DNA from: Hyphomicrobiales bacterium
GTDB lineage: Bacteria; Pseudomonadota; Alphaproteobacteria; Rhizobiales; Rhizobiaceae
Direction: 5' to 3'
Assembly (NCBI GenBank): GCA_900489925.1
Contig: UEHQ01000011.1
Coordinates: forward strand, 460 to 64,459
Length of the DNA stretch: 64,000 nt
The position numbers were made by a program, and so were the translations under genes. Under the pieces are notes generated by a model. It was not told the origin of the DNA. It did not search any database and saw only the letters and a list, made by a program, of their open reading frames with translations. Shown piece by piece: positions 37,522-46,903 of the stretch. Each line of letters opens with the position of its first letter. Position 1 is the stretch's first letter.

Positions 37522-37914
37522 TGATCCAAAATCCCCGAATCCAAACGCCCGGCACTTGACCGGGCGGCACAAAGTGATCTCGCAAGAAGTGTCTGGCGGC
37601 CGCCGCCCAAAGCCCTGGTCAAGCTTCCAAGCTCTTATCCGCCTTCCTTGCCGTCAAATTTGGTCAAAGGAAGGCGTGCACCGCACAAACTCTGACAATC
37701 CGAGTAAGACACTATTATGGTTAATAGTTCGTTAGCGTCGGATGATGACGGCGAATCTATCGGCGGAAGAATTATCCCTTGGATTACTTGGTCAGAGCTA
37801 GGTTCGATGACCAGAAAACAACGCTCGTCTTGCGCGCGGCAATTCCTTCACATGAAAGTCATGTTTTTGCAAGCGCGAAATCACAACCCGCTTGCGACGT
37901 TTTGGCAGAACGCA
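37522..37914. other. Promoter region upstream of tolQ, no gene
   Basis: No frame here has a convincing start or product. The part near 37680-37740 is AT-rich (for example ACACTATTATGGTTAATAG) and is the likely promoter area of the tol operon, although I cannot place -35 and -10 boxes with confidence. Confidence 0.5.
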
Positions 37915-37943
37915 AAAACCGCCGGACAACGAATCGCCGGCGG
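37915..37943 (-). terminator. Terminator after chemoreceptor gene
   Basis: On the minus strand CCGCCGG, an 11-base loop and CCGGCGG are followed by TTTTTGCG, 29 bases after the chemoreceptor stop codon. It insulates the tol promoter region from that gene. Confidence 0.82.
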
Positions 37944-37971
37944 CTCCTTTATGGTCCCTGTGGGGGGTTGC

Positions 37972-40188
37972 CTAGAACTCCGACCAACCGTCCTGATAGG
38001 CCGGGCCGTTGGCGACCCGCTTCATGGGCGCGCGGCTGTGCGCCGGTGGCGTGGCCATGACCGCGGCTACTTCGCGAAGCGCCCTCGCCTGCCCTTGCCC
38101 TTGTCCATGTCCCTGCCCTTGCGCGCCGAGATTGAACCCGGAGATGAGCTGCCGTAGCCGGCTTGCCTCCTTGGCAAGGGTCGCGCTGGCCGCGTTGGTC
38201 TCTTCCACCATCGCGGCATTCTGCTGTGTCACCTGGTCCATCTGGTTGACGGCGGTATTGACCTCGGCAAGACCGATGGACTGTTCGCGCGACGCGGTGG
38301 CGATCGCGTCCATGTGCTGGTTGATCGAGGCGACGTACTGGCCGATGCTCTGCAACGCCTCGCCTGTCTCGCGGACCAGTTTTACGCCGGTCTGCACCTC
38401 GGTGCTGGAGTTGCGAATAAGCTCCTTGATCTCCTTTGCAGCGAGCGCCGAACGCTGCGCAAGCTCGCGGACTTCCTGGGCCACGACGGCGAAACCCTTG
38501 CCCGCCTCGCCTGCACGGGCAGCTTCGACGCCGGCGTTGAGCGCCAGCAGGTTCGTCTGGAACGCAATCTCGTCGATCACGCCGATGATGTTCGAAATCT
38601 GGTGAGACGACTGCTCGATGCGCTGCATGGCATCGACGGCATTGCTGACCACGGTGCCGGACTGAACAGCGCTGCTGTTTGCCTGGACGGCGACGCCGCG
38701 TGCTTCCTCGGCCCGCTTTGACGAGTTGGACACGTTGGCGGTGATCTGGTCGAGTGCCGCGGCGGTTTCCTCGAGAGAGGCAGCCTGCTGCTCGGTTCGC
38801 CGCGACAGGTCATCGGCACTCTGGCTGATTTCGTTGCTGCCGCCGTCGATCGAGTGGGTTGCGCCGGCAACCTCACCCAGCGTCTGGCCGAGCTGATTGA
38901 CAGCCTGATTGAGGTCATGCCGCAACTGCTCAAAATCCGGCGCAAAAGGATCGCTCAGCTGGAAGGACAGGTCGCCAGCGGCAAGACGCCGCAGCCCGTC
39001 CGCCAGACCGGCTGTCGCCTGGCGCAGACGAACCTGGGCGGCAGCCTCGGCTTCCTCCTGCATGCGAATACGATCGGCCTCAGCCTGCGCACGGTTGGCA
39101 GCGGCCTCCTCCTCCAGCCGGCGATTGGCAATCGCCGCCTGCTTGAACACTTCAAGCGCGGCCGCCATCAGCCCGATTTCGTCCCGGCGCCCAAGGCCGG
39201 GGACCGTGATAGCGGTATCACCGGAGGCAAGCGTGCGCATGGCACCCGTCACCGAGATAATCGGGCGGGCAATCGAACGACCGATGACAAACACAGCCAG
39301 GATGAGAACGACAACGGTCGTTGCGAGCGCCGCGATCACGAACACCATGTTGCGCGCCTCGACCCGCTCGTTCTCGGCAAGGTTGGCGACTTTCGCAGCC
39401 GCGTAATCCTCGCCAAGCGCGATGATCATCGGCTCCACGGCGGCGTAGCTCTGGGACGTGGCATTGCGCGCGGCCACCTCTTCAAGCACCACCGACGCAT
39501 ATTTCTGGAACGAAGCGCTGTAAGCGTTGAGCGCATCCATGATCGGGCCGCGCTGCTCCGAGGCCTTGAGTTCGTTCGCGGCGAGCGTGGCGAACGTCTT
39601 CGTCTCGGCCGCGTGCTGGTCGACGTACTTGGCATCGCGACGGATGATGAAATCCTTCTCGTGGCGACGCAGCATCAACATGCTGACCATCAGGTCGTTG
39701 TTCTTCAGCGCGCCCAGCCGATCCTCGATCGAATGGACGGCTTCGCGCATTGCGCCTTCGAGACCCTTCGATGGATCGAGACCGAGCGTGACATTCTTTT
39801 CCACCAGCACGCCGAAGTTGGCCGCATAGGCATCGTACTGCTTGGCGATATCGTCCAGCTTCGACTGTACGGCGGGATCGGCATCGCTGCGGAGATCCGC
39901 CACGATACCGCGCGCATCCGCGGTCGATTGCTCGAAGCTCTTCACCGAGGCATCGTCCTTGCGCAGCAGAAAGTCTTTCTCATGCCTGCGGTTCTGAAGG
40001 ACTGTGGTTGCCAGCTTGCCGGTCTTGGCTTCCGCAGCCGCAAACCGGTCCGTCGTGGCGCGATATTCCGCTTCCACGTTCCCCTGCACGATGAATATCG
40101 CGGAGATCGCCGCGATACCGAGTAGAGCGACGACCGCGAGCAGAAGCACGCGCTGGCCGATTTTGAGATTAGAGAGGAAGCCGGACAT
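37972..40188 (-). CDS. Methyl-accepting chemotaxis protein with HBM sensor domain
   Basis: The 738-residue receptor has an N-terminal membrane helix (about 12-33), a helical bimodular (HBM) ligand domain recognised by the twice-occurring RRHEKDF(L/I)(L/I)R, a second membrane helix near 285-305, a HAMP domain ([19 protein letters not shown]), and the cytoplasmic hairpin [21 protein letters not shown] near 545. HBM receptors of known function sense organic acids such as TCA intermediates. The protein ends GWSEF, which fits the x-W-x-x-F CheR/CheB-docking pentapeptide. It lies between ybgC and tolQ. Confidence 0.93.
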   Translation of the reverse strand: MSGFLSNLKIGQRVLLLAVVALLGIAAISAIFIVQGNVEAEYRATTDRFAAAEAKTGKLATTVLQNRRHEKDFLLRKDDASVKSFEQSTADARGIVADLRSDADPAVQSKLDDIAKQYDAYAANFGVLVEKNVTLGLDPSKGLEGAMREAVHSIEDRLGALKNNDLMVSMLMLRRHEKDFIIRRDAKYVDQHAAETKTFATLAANELKASEQRGPIMDALNAYSASFQKYASVVLEEVAARNATSQSYAAVEPMIIALGEDYAAAKVANLAENERVEARNMVFVIAALATTVVVLILAVFVIGRSIARPIISVTGAMRTLASGDTAITVPGLGRRDEIGLMAAALEVFKQAAIANRRLEEEAAANRAQAEADRIRMQEEAEAAAQVRLRQATAGLADGLRRLAAGDLSFQLSDPFAPDFEQLRHDLNQAVNQLGQTLGEVAGATHSIDGGSNEISQSADDLSRRTEQQAASLEETAAALDQITANVSNSSKRAEEARGVAVQANSSAVQSGTVVSNAVDAMQRIEQSSHQISNIIGVIDEIAFQTNLLALNAGVEAARAGEAGKGFAVVAQEVRELAQRSALAAKEIKELIRNSSTEVQTGVKLVRETGEALQSIGQYVASINQHMDAIATASREQSIGLAEVNTAVNQMDQVTQQNAAMVEETNAASATLAKEASRLRQLISGFNLGAQGQGHGQGQGQARALREVAAVMATPPAHSRAPMKRVANGPAYQDGWSEF

Positions 40189-40451
40189 ATCAGACCTTTG
40201 GTGGCAACAAATGTTAGCCAGATCTGAATGAGATCAATTAAATATAGCTTAAATTCACCCTACGAGTTTCACGCCTATCTGTTTGTATTCAAGAGGTAAA
40301 ATCCGCAAACTTCAAAACCATTACGCGAAAACCATTCGCGGCTGCCGTTTATGGTGCGTCCGCTTTCTATGTTGCTTATAGTGCCTACGCAAAACCGGTC
40401 TATCTGGTCACCCCCAGCCATGTCATTTGGGTAGGCTCCAGAGGAAATGAA

Positions 40452-40961
40452 ATGCTGATCGCCTTTGCGGGACTGCCCGGATCCGGAAAATCATCCTTGG
40501 CAAAACTGCTCGCGCGGCGACTTCAGGCAACATACCTTCGCATCGACACCATAGAACAGGCACTGAGGTCTTGGGGATCACTAACGGCCGAGATTACGGC
40601 GGAAGGTTATGTAATAGCCTACAATCTGGCGCGTGAAAATTTGCTGGTTGGACAAACAGTCATCGCCGATTCCGTCAACCCAATCGAAACCACCCGCCAA
40701 GCCTGGCTCGACATCGCGGCCGACGCGAAGGTTGCAGCCGTACAGGTCGAAGTCGTTTGTTCTGATCCTGTAGAGCACCGCCGACGGATCGAAACGCGCA
40801 CGACGGATATCGCCGATTTTAGGCTACCCAGCTGGGATGCAGTGGTAACGCATGAATACCAAGCATGGCGGCAACCACGCATTGTCATCGACACAGCAGG
40901 GAAGGATCTAACCGCATCTCTCGAAGAACTGATGTCAAAGCTGCCGACAATCGATGCCTGA
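40452..40961 (+). CDS. P-loop kinase-like protein (AAA_33 type)
   Basis: The 169-residue protein has a Walker A motif GLPGSGKSSLAK at residues 7-18, RIDTIEQALRS after strand 2, a DSVNP segment where small-molecule kinases carry the acceptor-binding acid, and an arginine-rich lid (DPVEHRRRIETRTTD). It resembles predicted kinases of the gluconate/chloramphenicol phosphotransferase-like group and is cytoplasmic. AGAGG precedes ATG 40452. It converges with ybgC, with 6 bases between the stop codons. The substrate cannot be inferred from sequence or context. Confidence 0.75.
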   Translation: MLIAFAGLPGSGKSSLAKLLARRLQATYLRIDTIEQALRSWGSLTAEITAEGYVIAYNLARENLLVGQTVIADSVNPIETTRQAWLDIAADAKVAAVQVEVVCSDPVEHRRRIETRTTDIADFRLPSWDAVVTHEYQAWRQPRIVIDTAGKDLTASLEELMSKLPTIDA

Positions 40962-40967
40962 TACTCT

Positions 40968-41423
40968 CTAAAGCGGCTGGCCACCTTCGAGAAACTTCTC
41001 GGCCAGCGTTTCTGGCAGCCGCCGCGGACGACCGCTGGCGTTGATGACCGCGATGATGACCTTGGCGGCGATCAGCAAGGTGTCGCCGCGGCGAATTTCC
41101 TGCGTGAGCACCATCTTGGCGCCGCCGGCCTTTTCGGTGTGGGTCAGCACGGTCAGGATATCGTCCATCCGCGCCGGCGACTTGAAGTCGATCTCCATGC
41201 GGTGGACGACGAAAACCAGCCCCTCCTCGTCGGCCGTGATGAGTTCGCGCTGTTCGACGCCGAGGCAGCGCAGATAGTCGGTACGTCCACGCTCGAGGAA
41301 GTGGAGATAGCGGGCGTGGTAGACGAGCCCGGAGAAATCGGTGTCTTCGTAATAGACCCGCTGCAGCAGCCGGTGACCCGCCTCTGTCAGTTCACCTGAA
41401 ATCGAAAAACCGTGATCCGCCAT
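40968..41423 (-). CDS. ybgC: YbgC-type acyl-CoA thioesterase
   Basis: The protein of 151 residues from ATG 41423 (GGAG 6 bases upstream) has the hot-dog fold signature with the catalytic Asp in RVYYEDTDFSGLVYHARYL, and FLERGRTDYLR. YbgC proteins hydrolyse short-chain or acyl-ACP-linked acyl-CoA and are associated with phospholipid enzymes; the gene usually heads the tol-pal cluster. Here it is on the same strand as tolQ but separated from it by two genes. It is divergent from the sqd operon, 117 bases away. Confidence 0.92.
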   Translation of the reverse strand: MADHGFSISGELTEAGHRLLQRVYYEDTDFSGLVYHARYLHFLERGRTDYLRCLGVEQRELITADEEGLVFVVHRMEIDFKSPARMDDILTVLTHTEKAGGAKMVLTQEIRRGDTLLIAAKVIIAVINASGRPRRLPETLAEKFLEGGQPL

Positions 41424-41540
41424 AATTTTCTCCAACGTGCCGCCCCTCTTTGGCGCAAGAGTTTCCGCGGTGCAAGCATTGAACAATTGTCACGCTTCCT
41501 AAGTAATTTTCGATAGACGCGACAACCAGGAGATGGCGCC

Positions 41541-42761
41541 ATGAAGATTGCGGTGATGGGCGGGGATGGTTTTATCGGCTGGCCGACATCATTGCATCTC
41601 TCCGACGCGGGCCACGAGATCCATATTCTCGACAACCTCTCGCGGCGCTGGATCGATACGGAACTCGGCGTCCAGTCCCTCACCCCCATGGATTCGATAC
41701 AGGAGCGCACCCGCATCTGGCACGCAGAGACCGGCCGGCGCATTCACTTCAATCTGATCGATCTCGCCAGAGACTACGAACTGTTGAAGAAATGGCTTGG
41801 CGACAATAGGCCCGATGCGATCATCCATTTCGCCGAGCAACGCGCCGCGCCCTACTCGATGAAGAGCGACCGTCACAAGAACTACACCGTCAACAACAAC
41901 CTCAACGCCACCCACAATCTGCTCAACGCCCTCGTCGAGCTGCAGCTCGACGCCCACGTCATCCATCTCGGCACTATGGGCGTCTACGGCTATTCGACCG
42001 TCGGCGCGGCGATACCCGAAGGCTATCTGCCCGTCGGCATCGAGACGTCCGATGGCGAAACCGTCCGGCAGGAGATCCTCTACCCCGCCAATCCGGGCTC
42101 CATCTACCACATGACGAAGTGCCTGGATCAGCTGCTCTTCCATTTCTATGCCAAGAACGACGCCCTGCGCATCACCGACCTTCACCAGGGCATTGTCTGG
42201 GGCACGCATACGGAACAGACGAGACGCCACGCACAACTCATCAACCGTTTCGACTACGACGGCGACTACGGCACGGTGCTCAACCGTTTTCTCATTCAGG
42301 CGGCGATCGGCTACCCCCTCACCGTGCACGGCACCGGCGGCCAGACCCGCGCTTTCATTCACATCCAGGACTCGGTTCGCTGCATCGAACTGGCGTTGGC
42401 CAACCCGCCAACCCGTGGCGCCCGCGTGGAAATCTTCAATCAGGTGACTGAGACCCACCGCGTTCGCGACCTGGCCGAAACGATCGCCCGGATGACAGGT
42501 TCCGAGATCGCGTGGCTGCCCAATCCCCGAAAGGAAGCACCGGAGAACGAGCTGATCGTGAAGAACGAAAAGTTCCGCAACCTGGGTCTTGATCCGATCA
42601 CGCTGCAGGCAGGCTTGATGACCGAGATCGTCGATGTGGCGAAAAAGTTTGCCTATCGGGTCGACCGGTCGCGCGTTCCCGCGGTTTCGGCCTGGACCAG
42701 GGACATCGCTGCCACGCTCAACCGCGATCCCGAAGGCAAGCGGCTGAAATCGGTCTCATGA
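41541..42761 (+). CDS. sqdB: UDP-sulfoquinovose synthase
   Basis: The 406-residue extended short-chain dehydrogenase has the NAD-binding GGDGFIGWPTSLHL near residue 7, a conserved HFAEQRAAPYSMK, the catalytic Thr/Tyr/Lys region (LGTMGVYGYS, then SIYHMTKCLDQLL) and GIVWGTHTEQTRRH. These match SqdB/SQD1, which makes UDP-sulfoquinovose from UDP-glucose and sulphite for the sulfolipid SQDG. AGGAG precedes ATG 41541. It overlaps the next gene by ATGA, so sqdB, sqdD and sqdC are coupled. Confidence 0.94.
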   Translation: MKIAVMGGDGFIGWPTSLHLSDAGHEIHILDNLSRRWIDTELGVQSLTPMDSIQERTRIWHAETGRRIHFNLIDLARDYELLKKWLGDNRPDAIIHFAEQRAAPYSMKSDRHKNYTVNNNLNATHNLLNALVELQLDAHVIHLGTMGVYGYSTVGAAIPEGYLPVGIETSDGETVRQEILYPANPGSIYHMTKCLDQLLFHFYAKNDALRITDLHQGIVWGTHTEQTRRHAQLINRFDYDGDYGTVLNRFLIQAAIGYPLTVHGTGGQTRAFIHIQDSVRCIELALANPPTRGARVEIFNQVTETHRVRDLAETIARMTGSEIAWLPNPRKEAPENELIVKNEKFRNLGLDPITLQAGLMTEIVDVAKKFAYRVDRSRVPAVSAWTRDIAATLNRDPEGKRLKSVS

Positions 42762-43585
42762 GCCAAGCGCCGACCTGCCATGCCTATGTGACGCTGGTGA
42801 CCAATGGCGAATATGCCATGGGGGCCAGGGCGCTCGCCCGTTCACTTCTGCGCACCGAAACCGCGGCCGATATCGTGGTGCTTCACACCGCCGGCGTTAA
42901 GTCTTCCGCACTCGCGCCTCTCCAAAAGCTCGGCTGTCGCCTCATCGAAGTCGCGCACCTGCCGCTGTCGGATGCGTTCAACGAACGCCACGCGCGTTCG
43001 GCGCTGCATGCCGCGGCCCCTTTCACCAAGGGCCGCAAACCGGGCTTTCATTCGCCGCTCGACAACTTCTGCAAGCTGCGTCTCTGGGAACTCACGGACT
43101 ACGAAACCTGTGTGTTCATCGACGCTGACGCGATCGTGCTCAGGAACATCGACAAGCTTTTCCTTTATCCGGAGTTCTCCGCCGCCCCGAACGTCTACGA
43201 GAGCCTTGCCGATTTCCAACGCATGAACTCCGGGGTGTTCGTCGCAAAGCCGTCCGCTGACACGTTCCGGCACATGCTGGAACGGCTCGATCAGCCCGAC
43301 ATCTTCTGGAAACGCACGGATCAATCGTTCCTGCAGGCCTTTTTCCCGGACTGGCACGGCCTGCCCGTCTACTTCAACATGCTGCAGTACGTATGGTTTA
43401 CCATCCCCCAACTTTGGGACTGGAAGAGCATTTCGGTCCTGCACTACCAGTACGAAAAGCCGTGGGAAGCGAATCATCCGAAAGCCGCCAAATTGCGGCC
43501 GCTGATCGACCTTTGGCATGCGTTCTACGCCGGCGATGAACTGCCGGACATATCGGCAATGGCCAACCCGGAAGAGGCAGCATGA
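42758..43585 (+). CDS. sqdD: Family 8 glycosyltransferase, probable SqdD
   Basis: The 275-residue protein has a glycogenin-like GT8 fold: AYVTLVTNGEYAMGARALARS at the start, the metal-binding DxD in CVFIDADAIVLRNID and FNSGVF-like RMNSGVFVAKPS. In Rhodobacter and Sinorhizobium an sqdD gene of this type lies between sqdB and sqdC and transfers sulfoquinovose to diacylglycerol or an intermediate. Start and stop overlap its neighbours by four bases each. The assignment comes from family plus operon position. Confidence 0.82.
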   Translation: MSQAPTCHAYVTLVTNGEYAMGARALARSLLRTETAADIVVLHTAGVKSSALAPLQKLGCRLIEVAHLPLSDAFNERHARSALHAAAPFTKGRKPGFHSPLDNFCKLRLWELTDYETCVFIDADAIVLRNIDKLFLYPEFSAAPNVYESLADFQRMNSGVFVAKPSADTFRHMLERLDQPDIFWKRTDQSFLQAFFPDWHGLPVYFNMLQYVWFTIPQLWDWKSISVLHYQYEKPWEANHPKAAKLRPLIDLWHAFYAGDELPDISAMANPEEAA

Positions 43586-44490
43586 AGGTATTGGTATCGG
43601 GCGGAACAGGCCTCGTCGGACGATATATCGTCGAAGAGCTGCTGGCTGCCGGGTATTCCGTCATCATCGGCGGCCGGCATGCCCCGTTGCCGCGTGCCTT
43701 TTCGCGGCCGGTGGAGTTTGCGCCGCTGTCGCTCGATCCAGCCCACGATCACATCGACGCCTTCGACGACGCCTATTTCTTCGTTCATGCGGCCTTCCAT
43801 CACGCGCCGGGAAAATACCGCGGCGGTGAGGGTGACGATCCGGAGACATTCAGACGGTTCAACCTCGACGGCACGGTCCGGCTCTTCGAAGCAGCCAAGC
43901 GCGCCGGTACCCGTCGCTGCATCTTCATTTCCAGCCGTGCAGTCTACGGCGAGCACCCGCCGGGAACCGTCCTGACGGAAACCACGCCCGAAAAGCCCGA
44001 AACGCTGTACGGCCAGGTAAAACTGGACGCCGAGCGCAGCCTCGCCCATCTGGCCGGGCCCGGCTTTGCGGCGGCCAGCCTCAGGCTGACCGGCGTCTAC
44101 GGCAATCTTCGCCCCAACAAATGGGACAAGCTCATCGACGACTATCTCGCCGGCCGGCCCATGCTGTCGCGTGCCGGAACCGAGGTCCATGGCCGCGACG
44201 TCGGTCAGGCGGTGCGGCTGATGCTGGAAACCGAGAGTTCGCGCATCTCGGGCGAAACCTTCAATATCTCCGACCTCGCGCTGGACACCTGGGACATTCT
44301 CGAACCGATCCGTTGGGAGCGGGACTGTTCGAACAGGCTGCCTGCTGCCGCCGACAAGTCCCAGCTGACCCCCATGGACACGGCGAAGATCCGCGCGCTC
44401 GGGTGGCAGCCCGGTGGCACGCCGCTGCTGCAGGAGACCCTTCATTTCCTCGCTACCGACGGCATACCGCACAGGCCCACGCAAGCCTGA
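43582..44490 (+). CDS. sqdC: NAD(P)-dependent epimerase/reductase, probable SqdC
   Basis: The 302-residue protein is an extended short-chain dehydrogenase: MKVLVSGGTGLVGRYIVEE, a Ser/Tyr/Lys set (FISSRAVYGE, LYGQVKLDAERS), and a sugar-nucleotide-like C-terminal part. In Rhodobacter sphaeroides, SqdC is a reductase-like protein required late in sulfolipid synthesis, and its loss leads to sulfoquinovosyl-dihydroxyacetone. Position after sqdB-sqdD, with an ATGA overlap, supports the name. The exact reaction is not established. Confidence 0.7.
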   Translation: MKVLVSGGTGLVGRYIVEELLAAGYSVIIGGRHAPLPRAFSRPVEFAPLSLDPAHDHIDAFDDAYFFVHAAFHHAPGKYRGGEGDDPETFRRFNLDGTVRLFEAAKRAGTRRCIFISSRAVYGEHPPGTVLTETTPEKPETLYGQVKLDAERSLAHLAGPGFAAASLRLTGVYGNLRPNKWDKLIDDYLAGRPMLSRAGTEVHGRDVGQAVRLMLETESSRISGETFNISDLALDTWDILEPIRWERDCSNRLPAAADKSQLTPMDTAKIRALGWQPGGTPLLQETLHFLATDGIPHRPTQA

Positions 44491-44530
44491 GGTTGCAAAT
44501 TGCCCGGGTTTGTACAATCCGGGGAATGGT

Positions 44531-45286
44531 ATGCAGGTCGGATCTACTTCAGCGCTCAATATTCTGCGCAGCACCTCTGTTGCGGTTTCTGACAGCCTCA
44601 GCACCGCTGATAGCCCGACCACGGCGCGCTTGAAGATACTCCAGAATTCGGCCAAGGCGCTCGAAACGCTGCGCGAAAGCATGACCACCTCCGCCGACGC
44701 GGCCAAGGCTCGCGCCGCCCGCAAGCTGGAAGAAGCCAAGCAGCAGCTACAGATGCTGAAAAGCGGCGGCTTCCCGCCGGAAGTTGTCGCCCGCCTAGCA
44801 GCCGAACTCGCCCACAAGATCAGCGCCGCCGCGGCCGAATTCGCATCCGCCGTCGCCGCCACCGCTGCCAGTGCAACCGCCGCCGCGGCTGCCGTGAGCG
44901 CCGATGCCGCCACGGGCACATCTGGACAGACCACTGCGGCAGACGCCCAGCCTGCGGCCGCAGACGACTCCGCTTCAAACACCGGCACCGATGGCAGCTC
45001 GGCTGAGACAGCGGAGTTCGATGACGCAACGCAGGCACGCAAGGCCTACCAGAACGTCGTCGAAGACGGAAAGACTGCCACGTCGGGCATCTCTTCCGAA
45101 GATCGCCAGACGATGGAAGAGTTCAAATCGATCCTCCGCGACGTGAGGCAGCTCATGGACAAGGCAATGCGCGAGTTGCGGGAGAAGAGCGGCTGGCGCG
45201 GGCGGAACGACCAGACCGGCGTCGACGGTGCCGCACTCGAGGCTCAAGTGCCCGCCTCGTCGACACCGACCAGCATCATCGTCTGA
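44531..45286 (+). CDS. Ala-rich coiled-coil protein of unknown function
   Basis: The 251-residue protein starts MQVGSTSALNILRSTSVAVS (GGGGAA upstream) with no signal peptide. It has a charged helix AADAAKARAARKLEEAKQQL around 55-75, a strongly Ala-rich stretch (about 85-115), an Ala/Ser/Gly linker and a second helical part with EEFKSILRDVRQLMDKAMRE before a Pro/Ser/Thr tail. The layout with repeated Ser/Ala/Thr heptads recalls flagellar or secretion accessory proteins, but I find no diagnostic motif and do not assign it. It starts 40 bases after sqdC in the same direction, so it may be read with the sqd operon. Confidence 0.75.
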   Translation: MQVGSTSALNILRSTSVAVSDSLSTADSPTTARLKILQNSAKALETLRESMTTSADAAKARAARKLEEAKQQLQMLKSGGFPPEVVARLAAELAHKISAAAAEFASAVAATAASATAAAAAVSADAATGTSGQTTAADAQPAAADDSASNTGTDGSSAETAEFDDATQARKAYQNVVEDGKTATSGISSEDRQTMEEFKSILRDVRQLMDKAMRELREKSGWRGRNDQTGVDGAALEAQVPASSTPTSIIV

Positions 45287-45377
45287 CACGACGCGATTGG
45301 CGCGCCCACGTCGCATTCGCGCGTTGCAATCAGCAATGAGCGCTCTATGGTCCAGCAAAACACCACGGCGGACCCCG

Positions 45378-45965
45378 ATGAGCTCGAGAGAAATGAAAGC
45401 CGAAATGCGCGCCGAGAGGCTCGCGCTCCGTGACGCCATACCGGCCGATACCAGGATCGAGAAGAGCCTGGCGATGGCCGACCATGCAGGCGAGGTTATC
45501 GCCTTCGCGCGCGGCACGATCATATCCGGCTTTCTGCCAATCCGCTCGGAAGCCGATATCCGGCCGCTGATGGCGCGGCTGCAGGCGCGTGGCGCAAGAT
45601 TGTGCGTACCCGCCATTCTTGACCGCCAAACGATCGTCTTTCGTGAACTGTTGCGCGAGGCGCCACTCGTGAGCACGGGCTTCGGCACGTCAGGCCCCGG
45701 CCCCGATGCCGCCGTGCTCGACCCGGAGATCATGCTCGTTCCGCTCTCTGCCTTTGACGCCCGCGGCCACCGGATCGGCTACGGCGCCGGTCATTATGAC
45801 CGCGCAATCGACCGTTTGAAGCAAAAAGGCATGCATCCGAAACTGATCGGCATTGCATTCGACTGCCAGGAAGTGGCACATGTGCCCGACGAGCCGCACG
45901 ATGTAAGCCTGGATGCCATCCTGACAGAAAGCGGCCTACGCTTTTTTGCCTCTTGGATTGGATAG
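45378..45965 (+). CDS. fau: 5-formyltetrahydrofolate cyclo-ligase
   Basis: The protein of about 195 residues has the family motifs ISGFLPIRSEADI, MLVPLSAFDARGHRIGYGAGHYDRAI and a folate/ATP-binding Lys-Arg N-terminus (MKAEMRAERLALRDAI). It converts 5-formyl-THF to 5,10-methenyl-THF using ATP. The start is uncertain between ATG 45378 and an upstream in-frame ATG at 45336, neither with a strong ribosome-binding site. In many proteobacteria 6S RNA lies just upstream; the gap here is only 91 bases and shows no such structure. It is followed after 2 bases by the YmdB-type gene. Confidence 0.9.
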   Translation: MSSREMKAEMRAERLALRDAIPADTRIEKSLAMADHAGEVIAFARGTIISGFLPIRSEADIRPLMARLQARGARLCVPAILDRQTIVFRELLREAPLVSTGFGTSGPGPDAAVLDPEIMLVPLSAFDARGHRIGYGAGHYDRAIDRLKQKGMHPKLIGIAFDCQEVAHVPDEPHDVSLDAILTESGLRFFASWIG

Positions 45966-45967
45966 CA

Positions 45968-46792
45968 ATGCGACTGCTTTTTCTGGGTGACATGGTCGGC
46001 AAGACGGGACGTACGGCGGTCTGGGATCGCCTGCCCGGCCTGATATCGGACCTGAAGCTCGACTTCGTGATCGTCAACGGCGAGAACGCCGCGGGCGGCT
46101 TCGGCATCACCGAGGACATTTTCCTCGAGACGATCAACGCCGGCGCCGATGTCGTCACCACGGGCAATCACGTCTGGGACCAGAAGGAAGCCGTCGCCTT
46201 TGCCGGTCGCCACGACCAGTTCCTTCGCCCGGCCAACTATCCGCAGGGAACGCCCGGCCGCGGCTCCGGCCTCTTCTATGCGCGCAACGGCGCCCGCGTG
46301 CTCGTCGCCAATGTCATGGGCCGAGTCTTCATGCATCCGGAACTGGACGACCCCTTCAAGTCGGCGGAAGCAATTCTGGCCGCCTGCCCGCTCAAGGAGC
46401 AGGCCGATGCGATCATCTTCGATTTTCACGCGGAAGCGACGAGCGAAAAGCAGTGCTTCGGCCATTTTGTCGATGGCCGGGCCAGCTTCGTCGTCGGCAC
46501 CCACACCCACGTCCCGACTGCCGACCATCAGATCCTGAACGGCGGCACCGCCTATCTCTCGGATGCGGGGATGTGCGGCGACTACGACTCGTCGCTCGGC
46601 ATGGACAAGGAAGAACCGCTGAACCGCTTCATCTCGAAAATGCCGAAGGGGCGCATGGAAGCCGCTACCGGCCCCGCGACGATCTGTGGCGTCGGCGTCG
46701 AGATTTCCGACGCAACGGGACTTGCGGAAAAGATCGCGCCGCTGCGCCTCGGCCCGAGGCTGGCAGAGACCATTCCGGAGTTCTGGCGATAA
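45968..46792 (+). CDS. YmdB/TIGR00282-family metallophosphodiesterase
   Basis: The 274-residue protein has the metal-binding motifs LFLGDMVGKTGR, FVIVNGENAAGGFG, TTGNHVWDQKE and FHAEATSEKQ, VVGTHTHVPTAD, the dinuclear-metal set of YmdB-like phosphodiesterases. Family members act on 2',3'-cyclic nucleotides in Bacillus and affect RNA turnover and biofilm programmes; the alphaproteobacterial role is unknown. ATG 45968 lies 2 bases after the fau stop codon, and the same fau-ymdB order is common in rhizobia. Confidence 0.9.
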   Translation: MRLLFLGDMVGKTGRTAVWDRLPGLISDLKLDFVIVNGENAAGGFGITEDIFLETINAGADVVTTGNHVWDQKEAVAFAGRHDQFLRPANYPQGTPGRGSGLFYARNGARVLVANVMGRVFMHPELDDPFKSAEAILAACPLKEQADAIIFDFHAEATSEKQCFGHFVDGRASFVVGTHTHVPTADHQILNGGTAYLSDAGMCGDYDSSLGMDKEEPLNRFISKMPKGRMEAATGPATICGVGVEISDATGLAEKIAPLRLGPRLAETIPEFWR

Positions 46793-46903
46793 CCTTGGCG
46801 CCCGCTGCCATGACATAAAAGTGAGCAGCGGCCCCGGATTTCAGGTGGACCGACATTTCCTCTTGCCCCATGCTCGCGGATAACGCGCTGCGGAGGAAAT
46901 GGC

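Noticed and set aside
45287-45377. Possible 6S RNA upstream of the 5-formyl-THF cyclo-ligase gene
   Set aside because: 6S RNA is often at this place, but only 91 bases are free and no long interrupted hairpin is visible.
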